DNA of 64,000 bases from JAHFDS01 sp964593795 (GCA_964593795.1 CAZQJC010000017.1:49388-113387), one strand, 5' to 3'. Counted from the stretch's first letter, positions 8,174-17,607 are shown. A program made the numbers and translations. Notes: generated by a model from the sequence alone, not told the origin.

Positions 8174-9047
8174 CTCCCCGCGCTCTGCCCAGCCCCCGCC
8201 TGTCGATCTCCTCGCGCACCCTCGCCTCGACCTCCGCCGGAGAGGCGGGCTTGTGCATGACGGCGTGGATCACGCCCGACTTCTCGAGCTGGTCGAGGTC
8301 GTCGGGCGGATACGCCGTGAGCAGGATCCGGAGCGAGCCGGGGAGCCATCGCATCGCGACCCCGAGCAGCTCGCCGCCATGCTGGCCGGGCATCCGGTAG
8401 TCCGACACGATGACGTCGTACTCGCGCTGCTTGATCGCATCGACGGCCTGCTGGTAGCTCTCGACGACGTCGATCTCGAAGCGCGCGCGCAGGCCCAGGC
8501 GGAACATGCTGCGGGAGAAGCCCTCGTCGTCCACGAGCAGGACGCGGAGCTTGCCCCCGTCGCTCTGCGCGGCGGACAGGAGGAACGACCGGTAGACGCT
8601 CGCGTCGCCGTCGAACCTCATGGTGCGGAGGCGGCACGCCTGGCAGTCGAGCTCGTCCGGCAGGTGCCGGCCGCGCGCGAGGTAGAGGTGCTCCGCGTCG
8701 CAGCGCGAGCAGACGTACGGCGCGTAGTAGCTCTCCACCGCGGCGCCGCCGAGGAAGTCCGTGACGAGGTTCGCCTGCTGCACCATGGCCGGTGTCATCC
8801 GGCGGATCGCCACGCGCTTGGTGTACTTGCCGATCTCCTGGATGAACTGCGTCCAGCTCCGGCAGCCGAACGAGTTGAGCCGCCGCACCTCGCCGCAGTC
8901 GAGCGTGATCTGCTTGCCCGGCCCTCCGTCGCGCAGCAGCATGCGCACGACCTCGTCGAGCCGCGCGTGCTCGCTGATCTCCCCGACGAGCGCGATCTCG
9001 CACTCGTTGCCGCCCTTGCGGATGTGGAAGGCGAAGGACGCAGCCAC
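8154..9047 (-). CDS. STAS-like / zinc-ribbon / receiver fusion protein
   Basis: 297 aa with an unusual architecture. Residues 1-105 resemble a STAS/anti-anti-sigma-type alpha-beta domain (EIALVGEISEHARLDEV; ITLDCGEVRRLNSFGCRSW, including the conserved-position Asn-Ser). Residues 113-138 contain two CxxC pairs (C113/C116 and C135/C138) expected to bind zinc. Residues 166-285 are a receiver with LVDDEG, phosphoacceptor D216 in VSDYRMPG and K in MHKPASP. There is no DNA-binding output. It overlaps the kinase start by 20 bp, so both are probably made together. A role as a phosphorylation-controlled partner-binding adaptor is inference. Confidence 0.8.
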   Translation of the reverse strand: MAASFAFHIRKGGNECEIALVGEISEHARLDEVVRMLLRDGGPGKQITLDCGEVRRLNSFGCRSWTQFIQEIGKYTKRVAIRRMTPAMVQQANLVTDFLGGAAVESYYAPYVCSRCDAEHLYLARGRHLPDELDCQACRLRTMRFDGDASVYRSFLLSAAQSDGGKLRVLLVDDEGFSRSMFRLGLRARFEIDVVESYQQAVDAIKQREYDVIVSDYRMPGQHGGELLGVAMRWLPGSLRILLTAYPPDDLDQLEKSGVIHAVMHKPASPAEVEARVREEIDRRGLGRARGDAPVRT

Positions 9048-9116
9048 GGCCCTGCTTACTTTACCACGCGGCCGGCCGGTGGGATCCGTGGAAGCGGCGG
9101 CCGGGGAGCCCCGGGG

Positions 9117-9428
9117 TCAGAGCGCGGCCAGGGCGCCCTGCAGCTCGCCGAGGGCGTGACCGTCGCCCGCCGCCCGCGCGCGCTCGATGCCCGCGCCGAG
9201 CACGCTCCTCGCCTCGTCGCGCCGCCCGAGCTTGCCGAGCGTCGCGGCGTAGTGCAGGTACGTCGCGACGTAGCCGGGGATGCGCTCGACGAGCGCGGCG
9301 AACACGGTGACGGCATCCTCGGCGCGCCCGCCGTTCATGAGCTCGATGGCGAGCGCGTAGCGCGGGAACGGATCATCCGGCTTCTGGTCGATGAACTTCC
9401 GCAGCATGGACTCGCGGTCGATGGGCAT
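9117..9428 (-). CDS. Small TPR-repeat protein
   Basis: 103 aa from the ATG at 9428; an in-frame TTG at 9449 would add seven residues. The sequence is helical with about two tetratricopeptide-like pairs (PFPRYALAIELMNGGRAEDAVTVFAAL and YLHYAATLGKLGRRDEARSVL), each showing the small-residue and Gly/Arg pattern of TPR turns. There is no signal peptide, so it is cytosolic. It would act as a scaffold, with unknown partners. It is divergent from the DUF429 gene across a short intergenic region and lies downstream of no obvious operon partner. Confidence 0.75.
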   Translation of the reverse strand: MPIDRESMLRKFIDQKPDDPFPRYALAIELMNGGRAEDAVTVFAALVERIPGYVATYLHYAATLGKLGRRDEARSVLGAGIERARAAGDGHALGELQGALAAL

Positions 9429-9481
9429 GGCGGGATTCTGTCCTGCCAACGCCCGCGCAACAACCCGCTATGATCTCGCCG

Positions 9482-10294
9482 ATGGGGCGCGCGTTCGATC
9501 GCTTCGTGGGCATCGACCTCGGCGGCGGCAAGGGCCGCACGACGGCCGTGGCGAGCCTGCGCCTCGAGGAGGGCGGCGTCTCGGTCGAGCACGTGGGCCT
9601 GCGCGACCCCGGCGGCGAGCGCTGGTTCGACGCGCGCCTCGTCGCGTACCTCGAGGCCGCCGAGCCGGGGACCGCGCTCGGGATCGATGCGCCGCTGACC
9701 CTGCCCGCGTGCGTGCGCTGCAAGCTCGAGCGCTGCCCGGGCGTCGCGGCGTGCGTCGATCCCGCGGTGGTCTGGTTCCGCGACGTCGGCGAGCCGGGCC
9801 TGCTCAGCCGCCGGGGCCCCACGCGCGGCGGCAAGCCGGCCTTCACGCCCTACACGCAGCGCCCCGCGGAGGTCTGGCTCGAGCTCGAACGCGACCTCAT
9901 CCCGCGCGAGACGCTCGGACAGGGCATGGGCCCGCTCACCGCGCGCGCCAGGCACCTCACGCTCGCGCTACGGCCGCGCTTCGCGCTCCACGAGAACCTC
10001 ATCGAGGTGTACCCGAAGGCCACCATCCAGGCCCTGTTCCCAGGCCCGGAGGGCGAGCACTACCGCCACGACCACGAGGTCCGGCAGCGGATCCTGCACG
10101 CGCTCGCGGACCTGCGCTTCCCCCCGCGATCCGGGATGATGCGCAACACCTCGGCGGACGTGGACCACTGCTTCGACGCCCTCATCGCCGCGTACACGAC
10201 GTACCTGTGGGCTCGCGACGAGTGGACGCTACCGGCGGAGCACGCTGCGCTGCTCGCGGCCGACGGCTTCATCTGGGCGCCGCCGATCCGCTGA
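9482..10294 (+). CDS. DUF429 family protein (predicted RNase H-like nuclease fold)
   Basis: 270 aa. The N-terminus FVGIDLGGGKGRTT gives the acidic first strand of an RNase H-like fold, and GTALGIDAPLTLPA the second acidic strand. The middle has a Cys-rich patch (CVRCKLERCPG). The C-terminal DVDHCFDALIAAYTTYLW is the helix typical of DUF429. The biological role is unknown for the family. I prefer the ATG at 9482. The ATG at 9470 lies inside a -10-like TATGAT (9469-9474), which would make 9482 the first usable start about 7 nt downstream. The gene ends 5 bp before a convergent gene. Confidence 0.8.
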   Translation: MGRAFDRFVGIDLGGGKGRTTAVASLRLEEGGVSVEHVGLRDPGGERWFDARLVAYLEAAEPGTALGIDAPLTLPACVRCKLERCPGVAACVDPAVVWFRDVGEPGLLSRRGPTRGGKPAFTPYTQRPAEVWLELERDLIPRETLGQGMGPLTARARHLTLALRPRFALHENLIEVYPKATIQALFPGPEGEHYRHDHEVRQRILHALADLRFPPRSGMMRNTSADVDHCFDALIAAYTTYLWARDEWTLPAEHAALLAADGFIWAPPIR

Positions 10295-10298
10295 CGCG

Positions 10299-11012
<714 letters not shown>

Positions 11013-11098
11013 TTGAGGCTACGGGAAAGCCGAGGAATCGCCAAGGGGTTTCCACGGATCCGTGCCGTCGGACACGGGCCGGTCCAGGGCCTGTAGAT

Positions 11099-12817
11099 CT
11101 AGAACACCACGCCCGGCCGGAGCTCGCGCACGCGTAGCTGGAGCCTCGGCGTCCCCCGGAAGTGATCGATCTCGGGGACGAAGGCCAGGTCGACCGCGGC
11201 GTTCGGGCCCGGATCGTGGGCGGCCAGCCGGAAGGCGATCGCCTCCCGCGCCGCGCCGAGCTTGTCCGTGGCGCTCTGCAGCAGCATTCGCAGGTGGTCC
11301 TTGCCCACCACGCGGCTCGACACCGTCCGCGCGCGCGTCACGAGGACCGGCTCGGCGTTTCCCGCGCCGAAGGGACGCAGCCGGCCGAGCTCCGCCGCCA
11401 GCCCCTCGTCCACGCGACCGAGCTCGATCTCCGCGTCCGCGAGGAGCGTGCTCTCGCCGCTCGCGCCGCCCTCGCGCGCCGCCCTGCACAGCCCCTCGCC
11501 GAGCGCGGCCACGTGCTCGGCCCGCACGGTGAGGCCCGCCGCCTGCGCGTGCCCGCCGAAGCGCACGAGGTGCTCCGCGCAGCGCCGCATGCCCTCGACC
11601 AGGTGAAAGCCCCCGAAGGAGCGCGCCGAGCCGCGCCCCTCCGCACCCTCGAGGCCGATCACCACCGCGGGCCGGCCGTAGCGATCGACGAGCTTGGCCG
11701 CGACGATGCCGAGCACGCCCGGGTGCCAGCCCTGCCCGGCCACCACCAGCACGGGCGCGTCCGCCTGGGCCCCCGCGGCCTCGAGCGCGGCCTCGAGCAC
11801 GCCCGCCTCGACCTCCTGGCGCGCGCGGTTCGCGTCGTCGAGCTCGGCGGCGAGGCGCGTCGCGGTGGTCTCGTCCGCCGCGAGCAGGAGCTCGAGCGAG
11901 GGTCGCGCGTCCCCGAGGCGTCCCGGCGCGTTCAGCCGCGGCGCCATGCGGAACGCGATGTCGGTCTCGCTCCGGGCGAGCGTCGGATCGAGCCCGCAGA
12001 TCGCGGCGAGCGCGCGCAGCCCGGGCCGCGCGGCGCGAGAGAGCTGGCGGAGCCCGTGCTGGACGAGGATGCGGTTCTCGTCGCGAAGCGGCGCCTGGTC
12101 GGCGACGGTCCCGACGGCGACCAGATCCAGCAGCCGGCGCGGATCGGCCGCATCGCTCGCGGGATCGATCGCCCGGCCGAGCGAGCGCAGCCGCGTGCGC
12201 AGCGCGGCCGCGAGGTAGAACCCGACGCCGACCGACGCGAGCCCCTTGAACGGGAACGCGCACCCCGGCTGGTGCGGGTTGATCATCGCGTACGCGGGGC
12301 TCGGTCCGTCGGGCACCTGGTGGTGATCGACCACGAGCACGTCGATGCCCGCGGCGTTCGCGAGCTGGATCGACGGCGCATCGGAGGTGCCGCAGTCGCA
12401 GGTCACGATGAGCGTGCACCCGAGATCGCGGAACCAGGCCGCGTCGGCGGGACCGAAGCCGTAGCCCCGATGACGCGAGGCGACACGCGCCTCGACGCGC
12501 GCCGCACCCGCCCCGCGGAGGAAGCTCGTCAGGAGCGCCGTCGTCGTCGCCCCGTCGACGTCGTAGTCGCCGAACACGCCGATGACCTCGCCCGCGAGGA
12601 GGGCCTCCTCGAGACGCGCGACCGCGCGGTCGAAGCCCGCCATCCCGACGGGCGGACGGAGATCCGCGAGCCTCGGCTCGAGGAACCGCTCCGCCGAGGC
12701 GGCGTCGACGCCTCGGTTGACCAGGATCTTCGCCGTCTCCTCCCGCAGCGCGTGCGCGCTCGCGAGCAGGCGCACCGCGTCGGGGTCCGGAGCGAGCACG
12801 GTCCAGGGGCGAGCCAT
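11099..12817 (-). CDS. recJ: Single-stranded-DNA-specific exonuclease RecJ
   Basis: 572 aa, the usual length. DHH-family phosphoesterase motifs are complete: motif I GDYDVDG 83-89, motif II DCGTSD around 141-146, motif III VVDHH 163-166 with the PSPAYAMINPHQPGC follow-up, and the DHHA1 RNA/DNA-binding part with RSFGGFHL and FGGHAQAAGLTV. It degrades single-stranded DNA 5' to 3' in RecF-pathway recombination and mismatch repair, using Mn or Mg held by the Asp/His residues. It starts at the ATG at 12817. Its neighbours are not repair genes, so the context adds nothing. Confidence 0.97.
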   Translation of the reverse strand: MARPWTVLAPDPDAVRLLASAHALREETAKILVNRGVDAASAERFLEPRLADLRPPVGMAGFDRAVARLEEALLAGEVIGVFGDYDVDGATTTALLTSFLRGAGAARVEARVASRHRGYGFGPADAAWFRDLGCTLIVTCDCGTSDAPSIQLANAAGIDVLVVDHHQVPDGPSPAYAMINPHQPGCAFPFKGLASVGVGFYLAAALRTRLRSLGRAIDPASDAADPRRLLDLVAVGTVADQAPLRDENRILVQHGLRQLSRAARPGLRALAAICGLDPTLARSETDIAFRMAPRLNAPGRLGDARPSLELLLAADETTATRLAAELDDANRARQEVEAGVLEAALEAAGAQADAPVLVVAGQGWHPGVLGIVAAKLVDRYGRPAVVIGLEGAEGRGSARSFGGFHLVEGMRRCAEHLVRFGGHAQAAGLTVRAEHVAALGEGLCRAAREGGASGESTLLADAEIELGRVDEGLAAELGRLRPFGAGNAEPVLVTRARTVSSRVVGKDHLRMLLQSATDKLGAAREAIAFRLAAHDPGPNAAVDLAFVPEIDHFRGTPRLQLRVRELRPGVVF

Positions 12818-12887
12818 GCCGGCACCCTCTCATGCGCGTCTGACATGGACCTCCCGGCGCGTCGGAGCGACGCGGCGTGTTACGCGA

Positions 12888-13076
12888 TCAGGGATCGAAG
12901 AAGCCCGGCACGAAGGTCAGCACCGCGCCGAGCGCGGCGAGCAGCACGCCGAGCGGCGCGCCGAGGGTGCCGACCAGCGCGCGCCGCCGAGGCGACTCGA
13001 AGGCCGCGATCGCGCCCCAGCCGGCGAGCACGACGCCCGACGCGGCCAGCGCCAGCCCCAGGATCCTCACGATCAA
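12888..13076 (-). CDS. Small two-helix membrane protein
   Basis: 62 aa. Two hydrophobic helices (about 3-25 and 36-58) are separated by a short basic loop, ESPRRRAL, which gives an N-out/C-out or hairpin topology by the positive-inside rule. There is no recognised family. The ATG start and compact intergenic spacing make it plausible, but at this size a spurious frame is possible. It lies upstream of recJ on the same strand, and divergent from the lipoprotein at 13202. Confidence 0.5.
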   Translation of the reverse strand: MIVRILGLALAASGVVLAGWGAIAAFESPRRRALVGTLGAPLGVLLAALGAVLTFVPGFFDP

Positions 13077-13143
13077 CCTCGCCTCGTCACGACATGCCTG
13101 TTAGCCCGATCACGATCACTGCGCACAGGAAGGACTGTTTTCC

Positions 13144-13173
13144 TTGCCAGCGGCTTTTGGGCTCGTGTAATCA
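13144..13173 (+). promoter_or_regulatory. Sigma-70-like promoter candidate for the lipoprotein gene
   Basis: TTGCCA (13144-13149) is followed by an 18-bp spacer and TAATCA (13168-13173). A GGAGAGG ribosome site lies between it and the ATG at 13202. A small dyad, AGGAA...TTCCT, lies just upstream (about 13126-13143). Confidence 0.45.
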
Positions 13174-13201
13174 TTCCGCACCTTACGGAGAGGTCAACAT
13201 A

Positions 13202-14245
13202 ATGACGAAGATCACCAAGGCATTCCTGGGGTTCGGATTCGCGACGTTCCTCGTCGCGGGCTGTGGCGATGGCGGCACCGGCGCGGCTGGCTCGGGCGGC
13301 GGCACGGCGGGCACTGGCGGCGCAGCGGGTGGCGCGGGTTCGGCGGGCGGCGCGGGCTCGGCGGGCACCGCGGGTATGCCCTCGGGCGGCGCGTTCCCGA
13401 CGGACGCCACCTCGGTGGGCAAGTACGTGGCCAACAAGATCACCCTCCCGTCGACCTCCAGCCAGGCGCGTGACCTCGGCTGCGACCTCGACGGCAACGG
13501 CACGCCGGACAACCAGCTCGGCAACATCCTGTCGGCGCTCCGCGGCATGGTCGACACCCAGATGGGCATCGACAGCTCGGTCAACGGCGGCTCGATCATC
13601 GTCCTGTTCGACGTCGTGTCGAAGTCGGGCGCGATGACGGCGGCGGCCGGTCAGGCCGGCGTCTCGGTGTCGTTCGGCAAGTACTCGGGCGCGATGTGGG
13701 ACATGGCGATGGCCTTCTCGGGCATGGGCATGTTCACGATCGACGGCATGAAGTACAACCTGGGCGGCTCGCTCGCGAACTCGGTCGGCAACTTCGGCCC
13801 CGGCAACCTGACGCTCAAGATCGCGCTCGTCGAGGGCGGCGAGCCGTTCTCGGCCGCGCTCATCAACGCGTCGGTCAACAACGTCACGGTCTCCACGGCG
13901 GGCCTGATGGGCGGCAAGATCTGCGGCGCCATCACCGAGTCGGACCTCAACAACAACGTGCTCCCGACGATCGCGACCCTGCTCAAGGATCGCGTCGCGC
14001 AGGGTGGCTCGACGGCCTCCACGCTCTGCCAGATCTTCGACACGATGGACCCCAAGTGCGCCGCGAACTCGGCGGACTGCGCGAACTTCGGTCCCATGAT
14101 GATGCCGCCCGCGGGCTGCATCTCGGACGTCGAGATCAAGGAGAACGCGATCATCAAGAGCGTGCTCAAGCCGGACGTGACCCTGAACGGCACCAAGGCG
14201 CTCTCGCTCGGCCTCGGCTTCACGGCCGTCGGCGCGAAGTACTAG
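13202..14245 (+). CDS. Secreted lipoprotein with Gly/Ala linker and EF-hand-like loop
   Basis: 347 aa. The lipoprotein signal has lipobox VAGC (Cys21), followed by a Gly/Ala/Ser linker to about residue 65. The mature part contains CDLDGNGTPD, a D-x-D-G-N-G-x-x-D loop like those of EF-hand or dockerin calcium sites, then a beta-rich body with many Gly/Met residues and a Cys-containing C-terminal half (about four more Cys). It is clearly expressed as a unit, with a good ribosome site (ACGGAGAGG) and a strong terminator after the stop. Function is unknown. The architecture parallels the lipoprotein at 2166, but the mature sequences differ. Confidence 0.85.
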   Translation: MTKITKAFLGFGFATFLVAGCGDGGTGAAGSGGGTAGTGGAAGGAGSAGGAGSAGTAGMPSGGAFPTDATSVGKYVANKITLPSTSSQARDLGCDLDGNGTPDNQLGNILSALRGMVDTQMGIDSSVNGGSIIVLFDVVSKSGAMTAAAGQAGVSVSFGKYSGAMWDMAMAFSGMGMFTIDGMKYNLGGSLANSVGNFGPGNLTLKIALVEGGEPFSAALINASVNNVTVSTAGLMGGKICGAITESDLNNNVLPTIATLLKDRVAQGGSTASTLCQIFDTMDPKCAANSADCANFGPMMMPPAGCISDVEIKENAIIKSVLKPDVTLNGTKALSLGLGFTAVGAKY

Positions 14246-14269
14246 TCGCCTCCTTCATCCGCTGAACCC

Positions 14270-14307
14270 ACGGGGGACTCGCCTTTGGCGGGTCCCCCGT
14301 TCTTTTT
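14270..14307 (+). terminator. Rho-independent terminator
   Basis: A perfect 9-bp stem, ACGGGGGAC / GTCCCCCGT, encloses a loop that itself can pair (CGCC...GGCG), and TCTTTTT follows. It is placed 25 bp after the lipoprotein stop. This is the clearest intrinsic terminator in the window. Confidence 0.93.
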
Positions 14308-14364
14308 GGGCGGCTTCTTTTTTGGGCCCTGCCTCGCGCTCGCGGCGGTAGGTTTGCCGGGCTC

Positions 14365-15399
14365 ATGAATGCTCATTCGTACGTTGCCATCCTGGCGGGC
14401 GGCGGAGGCACACGTCTCTGGCCGGCCAGCCGCAGAAAGCACCCGAAGCAGCTCCTCGCGCTCGGCGCCGGAGGACAGACGCTGCTCCGCGCGACCTTCG
14501 AGCGCCTCGCGGGCCTCGCGCCGCCCGAGCGCACGCTCGTCGTGACCACGGCGGAGCAGGCGGACGCGGTGCGTCGCGACCTGCCCGAGCTCCCCGCGGA
14601 CAACGTCATCGTCGAGCCGGCGGGCCGCAACACCGCGCCTGCGATCGGCCTTCTGTCTCGCCTCCTCGGCCGGCGGGATCCGGACGCCGTCGTCGGTGTC
14701 TTCCCCTCGGATCAGTTCATCGCGGATCGCGCCGCCTTCACCAAGGCCGCGGAGATGGCCTTTGGCCTGGCCGACAAGGACGACGCCATCGTGACGCTCG
14801 GGATCCCGCCGTCGCGGCCCGAGACCGGCTTCGGCTACATCGAGCTCGGCGAGCCGACCTCGTGGCCCGCGCGCAAGGTCGCGCGGTTCGTCGAAAAGCC
14901 CACCGCGGAGCGCGCCGCGCAGTTCCTCGCCGCCCGGCGCTTCGCGTGGAACGCCGGCATGTTCTTCTTCCGCACCGCGCGCATGGAGCGCGAGCTCGAG
15001 ACCCACCTGCCCGACGCGGTGGCGCTCTTCGAGCCCGACGATCGCTACCTCGGCGCGCCGTCGATCTCGATCGACTACGCCGTCATGGAGAAGACGAGCG
15101 GCATCCAGTGCGTGGTCGCCGACTGCGGCTGGAACGACATCGGCGCGTGGCAGGCCATCGGCGAGGTCCACGAGACCGACGCGGACGGCAACGTGGTGAT
15201 CTCGGCCGACGCCGTCCTGCGCGAGGCGCGGGGCAACGTGGTCTACGCGCCGGGCAAGCTCGTCGCCCTCGTGGGCGCGAGCGATCTCGTCGTGGTCGCC
15301 GACGGGGACGCGATCCTCGTGTGTCCGAAGGCGCGCGCCCAGGAGGTCAAGCAGGTGGTGGAGGCGCTCAAGGCGAGCGGCCGCGAGGGCTGGCTGTGA
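14365..15399 (+). CDS. manC: Mannose-1-phosphate guanylyltransferase
   Basis: 344 aa. The nucleotidyltransferase signature AGGGGTRLWP at 11-20 with HPKQLL follows the family exactly. Downstream are VEPAGRNTAPAI, FVEKP (the sugar-nucleotide Lys motif) and WNAGMFFF. It converts mannose-1-phosphate and GTP to GDP-mannose in the cytosol. It lacks the C-terminal isomerase half of bifunctional ManC/AlgA enzymes, so it is a monofunctional form. Its stop overlaps the manB start by 4 bp (GTGA), so the two are co-translated. A -10-like TAGGTT lies 10 nt before the ATG. Confidence 0.95.
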   Translation: MNAHSYVAILAGGGGTRLWPASRRKHPKQLLALGAGGQTLLRATFERLAGLAPPERTLVVTTAEQADAVRRDLPELPADNVIVEPAGRNTAPAIGLLSRLLGRRDPDAVVGVFPSDQFIADRAAFTKAAEMAFGLADKDDAIVTLGIPPSRPETGFGYIELGEPTSWPARKVARFVEKPTAERAAQFLAARRFAWNAGMFFFRTARMERELETHLPDAVALFEPDDRYLGAPSISIDYAVMEKTSGIQCVVADCGWNDIGAWQAIGEVHETDADGNVVISADAVLREARGNVVYAPGKLVALVGASDLVVVADGDAILVCPKARAQEVKQVVEALKASGREGWL

Positions 15400-16766
15400 A
15401 CCCGCGGGTCTTCCGCGAGTACGACGTCCGCGGCGTGGCAGACCGCGACCTCTCCGACGACTTCGCGCGCGACCTCGGCCGCGCCATCGGCACGATGATC
15501 GTGCGCGCGTGTCCCGGCAAGCAGGCGACCTTCGCCGTCGGGCGCGACTGCCGCGTGTCCTCGCCGCGGCTGCACGCGGCGCTCGTCGCGGGCCTCTGCG
15601 AGACGGGCCTTGTCGTGCGCGACGTGGGGCTCGTCGCGACGCCGGTCCTCTACTTCTCCGTGTTCCACCTCGACACCGACGGCGGTGTGCAGCTCACGGG
15701 CAGCCACAACCCGCCCGAGGACAACGGCTTCAAGATCCTGCGCGGCAAGACCACGATCCACGGCGAGGACGTGCAGGCGCTGCGGCGCCTCATCGAGGCA
15801 CGCGATTTCGTCCGCGCCCCGGGCGGCCGCGTCGAGGAGGTCGACGTGCACGCCGCCTATCAGAAGACGGTCGTCGACAACGTTCGCCCGCACCTCGGGC
15901 CCCGGCGCTTCCCGGTCGTGGTGGACGCCGGAAACGGCATGGGCGGCATCGACGCCGTGCCGATCCTGCGCGCGCTGGGCTTCGAGGTCTCGGGGCTCTT
16001 CTGCGAGCTCGACGGGCGCTTCCCGAACCACCACCCCGACCCCACGGTCGAGGAGAACGTCGAGGCGCTGCGGGCCGAGGTCACGCGCACGCGCGCCGAG
16101 GTCGGTATCGCGTTCGACGGCGACGCGGACCGCATCGGCGTCGTCGATCCGAAGGGTCGCATCGTTTGGGGCGATCAGCTCATGATCCTCTACGCGCGCG
16201 ACATCTTGCAGAGCACGCCGGGCGCGACGTTCGTCGGCGAGGTGAAGTGCTCGAAGGCGATGTACGACGAGATCGCGCGCGCGGGCGGCAAGACCATCAT
16301 GTGGAAGGTCGGCCACTCGCTGATCAAGGACAAGCTCAAGTCGTCGGGCGCGGCGCTCGCGGGCGAGATGAGCGGCCACGTCTTCTTCGCGCACCGCTAC
16401 TACGGCTTCGACGACGCGATCTACTCGGCGATGCGCCTCGTCGAGCTCCTGACGCGGAGCGAGCAGACCTTCGTCGAGATGGTGGACGGGCTGCCGGCCT
16501 TCGTGAACACGCCGGAGCTCCGCGTCGACTGCGCGGACGACGTGAAGTTCGCCGTGGTGCGCAGGCTCGCCGAGCGGCTGCGCGGGCGCTACGAGGTCAT
16601 CGACATCGACGGCGTGCGCGTCACGTTCCCCGACGGCTGGGGCCTCGTGCGCGCCTCGAACACGCAGCCGGTCCTGGTGACGCGCTTCGAGGCCACCACG
16701 CCGGCACGCCTCGCCGAGATCCGCGCATTGATCGAGGGCGAGCTCGCCGCCGCGAAGGCCGGCTAG
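15396..16766 (+). CDS. manB: Phosphomannomutase/phosphoglucomutase
   Basis: 456 aa with a GTG start inside the manC stop. Alpha-D-phosphohexomutase motifs are present: catalytic Ser103 in TGSHNP, metal loop DGDADR 241-246, sugar-specificity loop GEMSGH and the phosphate-binding RASNTQP near the C-terminus. It interconverts mannose-6-phosphate and mannose-1-phosphate (and probably the glucose forms, as in AlgC). The pair manC-manB makes GDP-mannose from mannose-6-phosphate for capsule, O-antigen or exopolysaccharide. Length and motif spacing are normal. Confidence 0.95.
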   Translation: MNPRVFREYDVRGVADRDLSDDFARDLGRAIGTMIVRACPGKQATFAVGRDCRVSSPRLHAALVAGLCETGLVVRDVGLVATPVLYFSVFHLDTDGGVQLTGSHNPPEDNGFKILRGKTTIHGEDVQALRRLIEARDFVRAPGGRVEEVDVHAAYQKTVVDNVRPHLGPRRFPVVVDAGNGMGGIDAVPILRALGFEVSGLFCELDGRFPNHHPDPTVEENVEALRAEVTRTRAEVGIAFDGDADRIGVVDPKGRIVWGDQLMILYARDILQSTPGATFVGEVKCSKAMYDEIARAGGKTIMWKVGHSLIKDKLKSSGAALAGEMSGHVFFAHRYYGFDDAIYSAMRLVELLTRSEQTFVEMVDGLPAFVNTPELRVDCADDVKFAVVRRLAERLRGRYEVIDIDGVRVTFPDGWGLVRASNTQPVLVTRFEATTPARLAEIRALIEGELAAAKAG

Positions 16767-16809
16767 CGGAGCGGAGCGAAGACGCAGGGCCTCCCGAGGC
16801 CGCCCATCG
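16767..16809 (-). repeat. Short copy of the 3'-gene-end repeat (CCCTGCGTCTTCGCT family)
   Basis: Read on the minus strand from the PilZ stop: a small hairpin GGCCTCGGGAGGCC is followed directly by CTGCGTCTTCGCTCCGCT. The same order, hairpin then CCCTGCGTCTTCGCT, follows the genes ending at 36381 and 60994. Here only the core is present. Confidence 0.6.
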
Positions 16810-17478
16810 CTACGAGGCGAAGAGGGGCAGCGCGCCAGTGTGCTCGCGGGCGCCTTCGTCGAGAGCGCCCGACGACTTGAGCGCGCGCACCAGACGACGC
16901 AGCGCGCGTGCCTCGCGACGCCCCTCGGCATCGAGCGAGACCCCGAAGCCGCTCGACGGCGCGCCGGTGCGCTGCCACGCGACGCGACCGTGCACCGCGA
17001 GCGCTGCGTGCGTGCCCGGCATGAGCTCCACCATGACCGGCGTACGCGTCGGCAAGAGGAACGGCGTGCGGATGAAGAGCCCGGCCGTGCTGAGATCCTC
17101 GGTGACCCCCTCGGTGCAGCCGCCGCCCTCCGCCTCGCAGAAGCGGACGGACACGCGCAGCGGGAACCGGCGGTGCCGCCGGGCGCGGTCACCGTGCGCC
17201 TCGCCCCGGGCGGCCGCGAGCATGTAGTCCCGCTTGCTGCGCTCGCTCGGCAGGAGGCGAACGTGAAGCCGGGGCTGCCCGTCGGAGGCCGCGCCGTCCG
17301 CGCGCCCTCGCAGGAGCACCCGCCCGGGCAGCTCGGGGAAGCTCACCTCGACGACGAGCGGCTCGTCGGCCTGGGGCCGTGCGCGGGTCGGCACGATCAG
17401 GGCGCCGAAGGTGGCGCTCGCATCGTAGTGCTCGAGCAGCGCCAGGCCACTCGGGAAGCGTGCGAGCAGGATCCTCAT
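16810..17478 (-). CDS. PilZ domain protein (c-di-GMP effector candidate)
   Basis: 222 aa. The first 90 residues form a beta-rich domain that may be a degenerate first PilZ or YcgR-N-like module. The canonical PilZ domain starts near residue 98 with the Arg cluster RRHRRFPLRV (RxxxR-type motif) and continues with EDLSTAGLFI (the D/NxSxxG motif at 128-134). Both halves of the c-di-GMP site are thus present. There is no catalytic or membrane part. It lies between manB and the prepilin peptidase gene, so control of a surface polysaccharide or pilus by c-di-GMP is a reasonable guess. An AT-rich promoter precedes it. Confidence 0.88.
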   Translation of the reverse strand: MRILLARFPSGLALLEHYDASATFGALIVPTRARPQADEPLVVEVSFPELPGRVLLRGRADGAASDGQPRLHVRLLPSERSKRDYMLAAARGEAHGDRARRHRRFPLRVSVRFCEAEGGGCTEGVTEDLSTAGLFIRTPFLLPTRTPVMVELMPGTHAALAVHGRVAWQRTGAPSSGFGVSLDAEGRREARALRRLVRALKSSGALDEGAREHTGALPLFAS

Positions 17479-17529
17479 CTATGAAAACAGTAATCCAAGA
17501 TGCGAATGCCAGCAAGGGTGAAAGAGAAG

Positions 17530-17557
17530 ATAATATAGTAATTTCGAATACTTGTAA
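17530..17557 (-). promoter_or_regulatory. Sigma-70-like promoter for the PilZ gene in an AT-rich island
   Basis: On the minus strand TTACAA (17557-17552), a 16-bp spacer and TATTAT (17535-17530) give a transcript start near 17523, about 45 nt before the ATG. The surrounding 90 bp (17480-17570) are far richer in A+T than anything else in the window. Confidence 0.55.
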
Positions 17558-17607
17558 TAAGTGTGGGGCGTCTTACCCCCATTGCGTGCCAGGGGGTCCC
17601 AAGGGGA

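Noticed and set aside
11162..13201. Long open plus-strand frame upstream of the lipoprotein at 13202
   Set aside because: It runs antisense through recJ with Arg/Ala/Gly-rich nonsense sequence. The real start is the ATG at 13202 behind a ribosome site.
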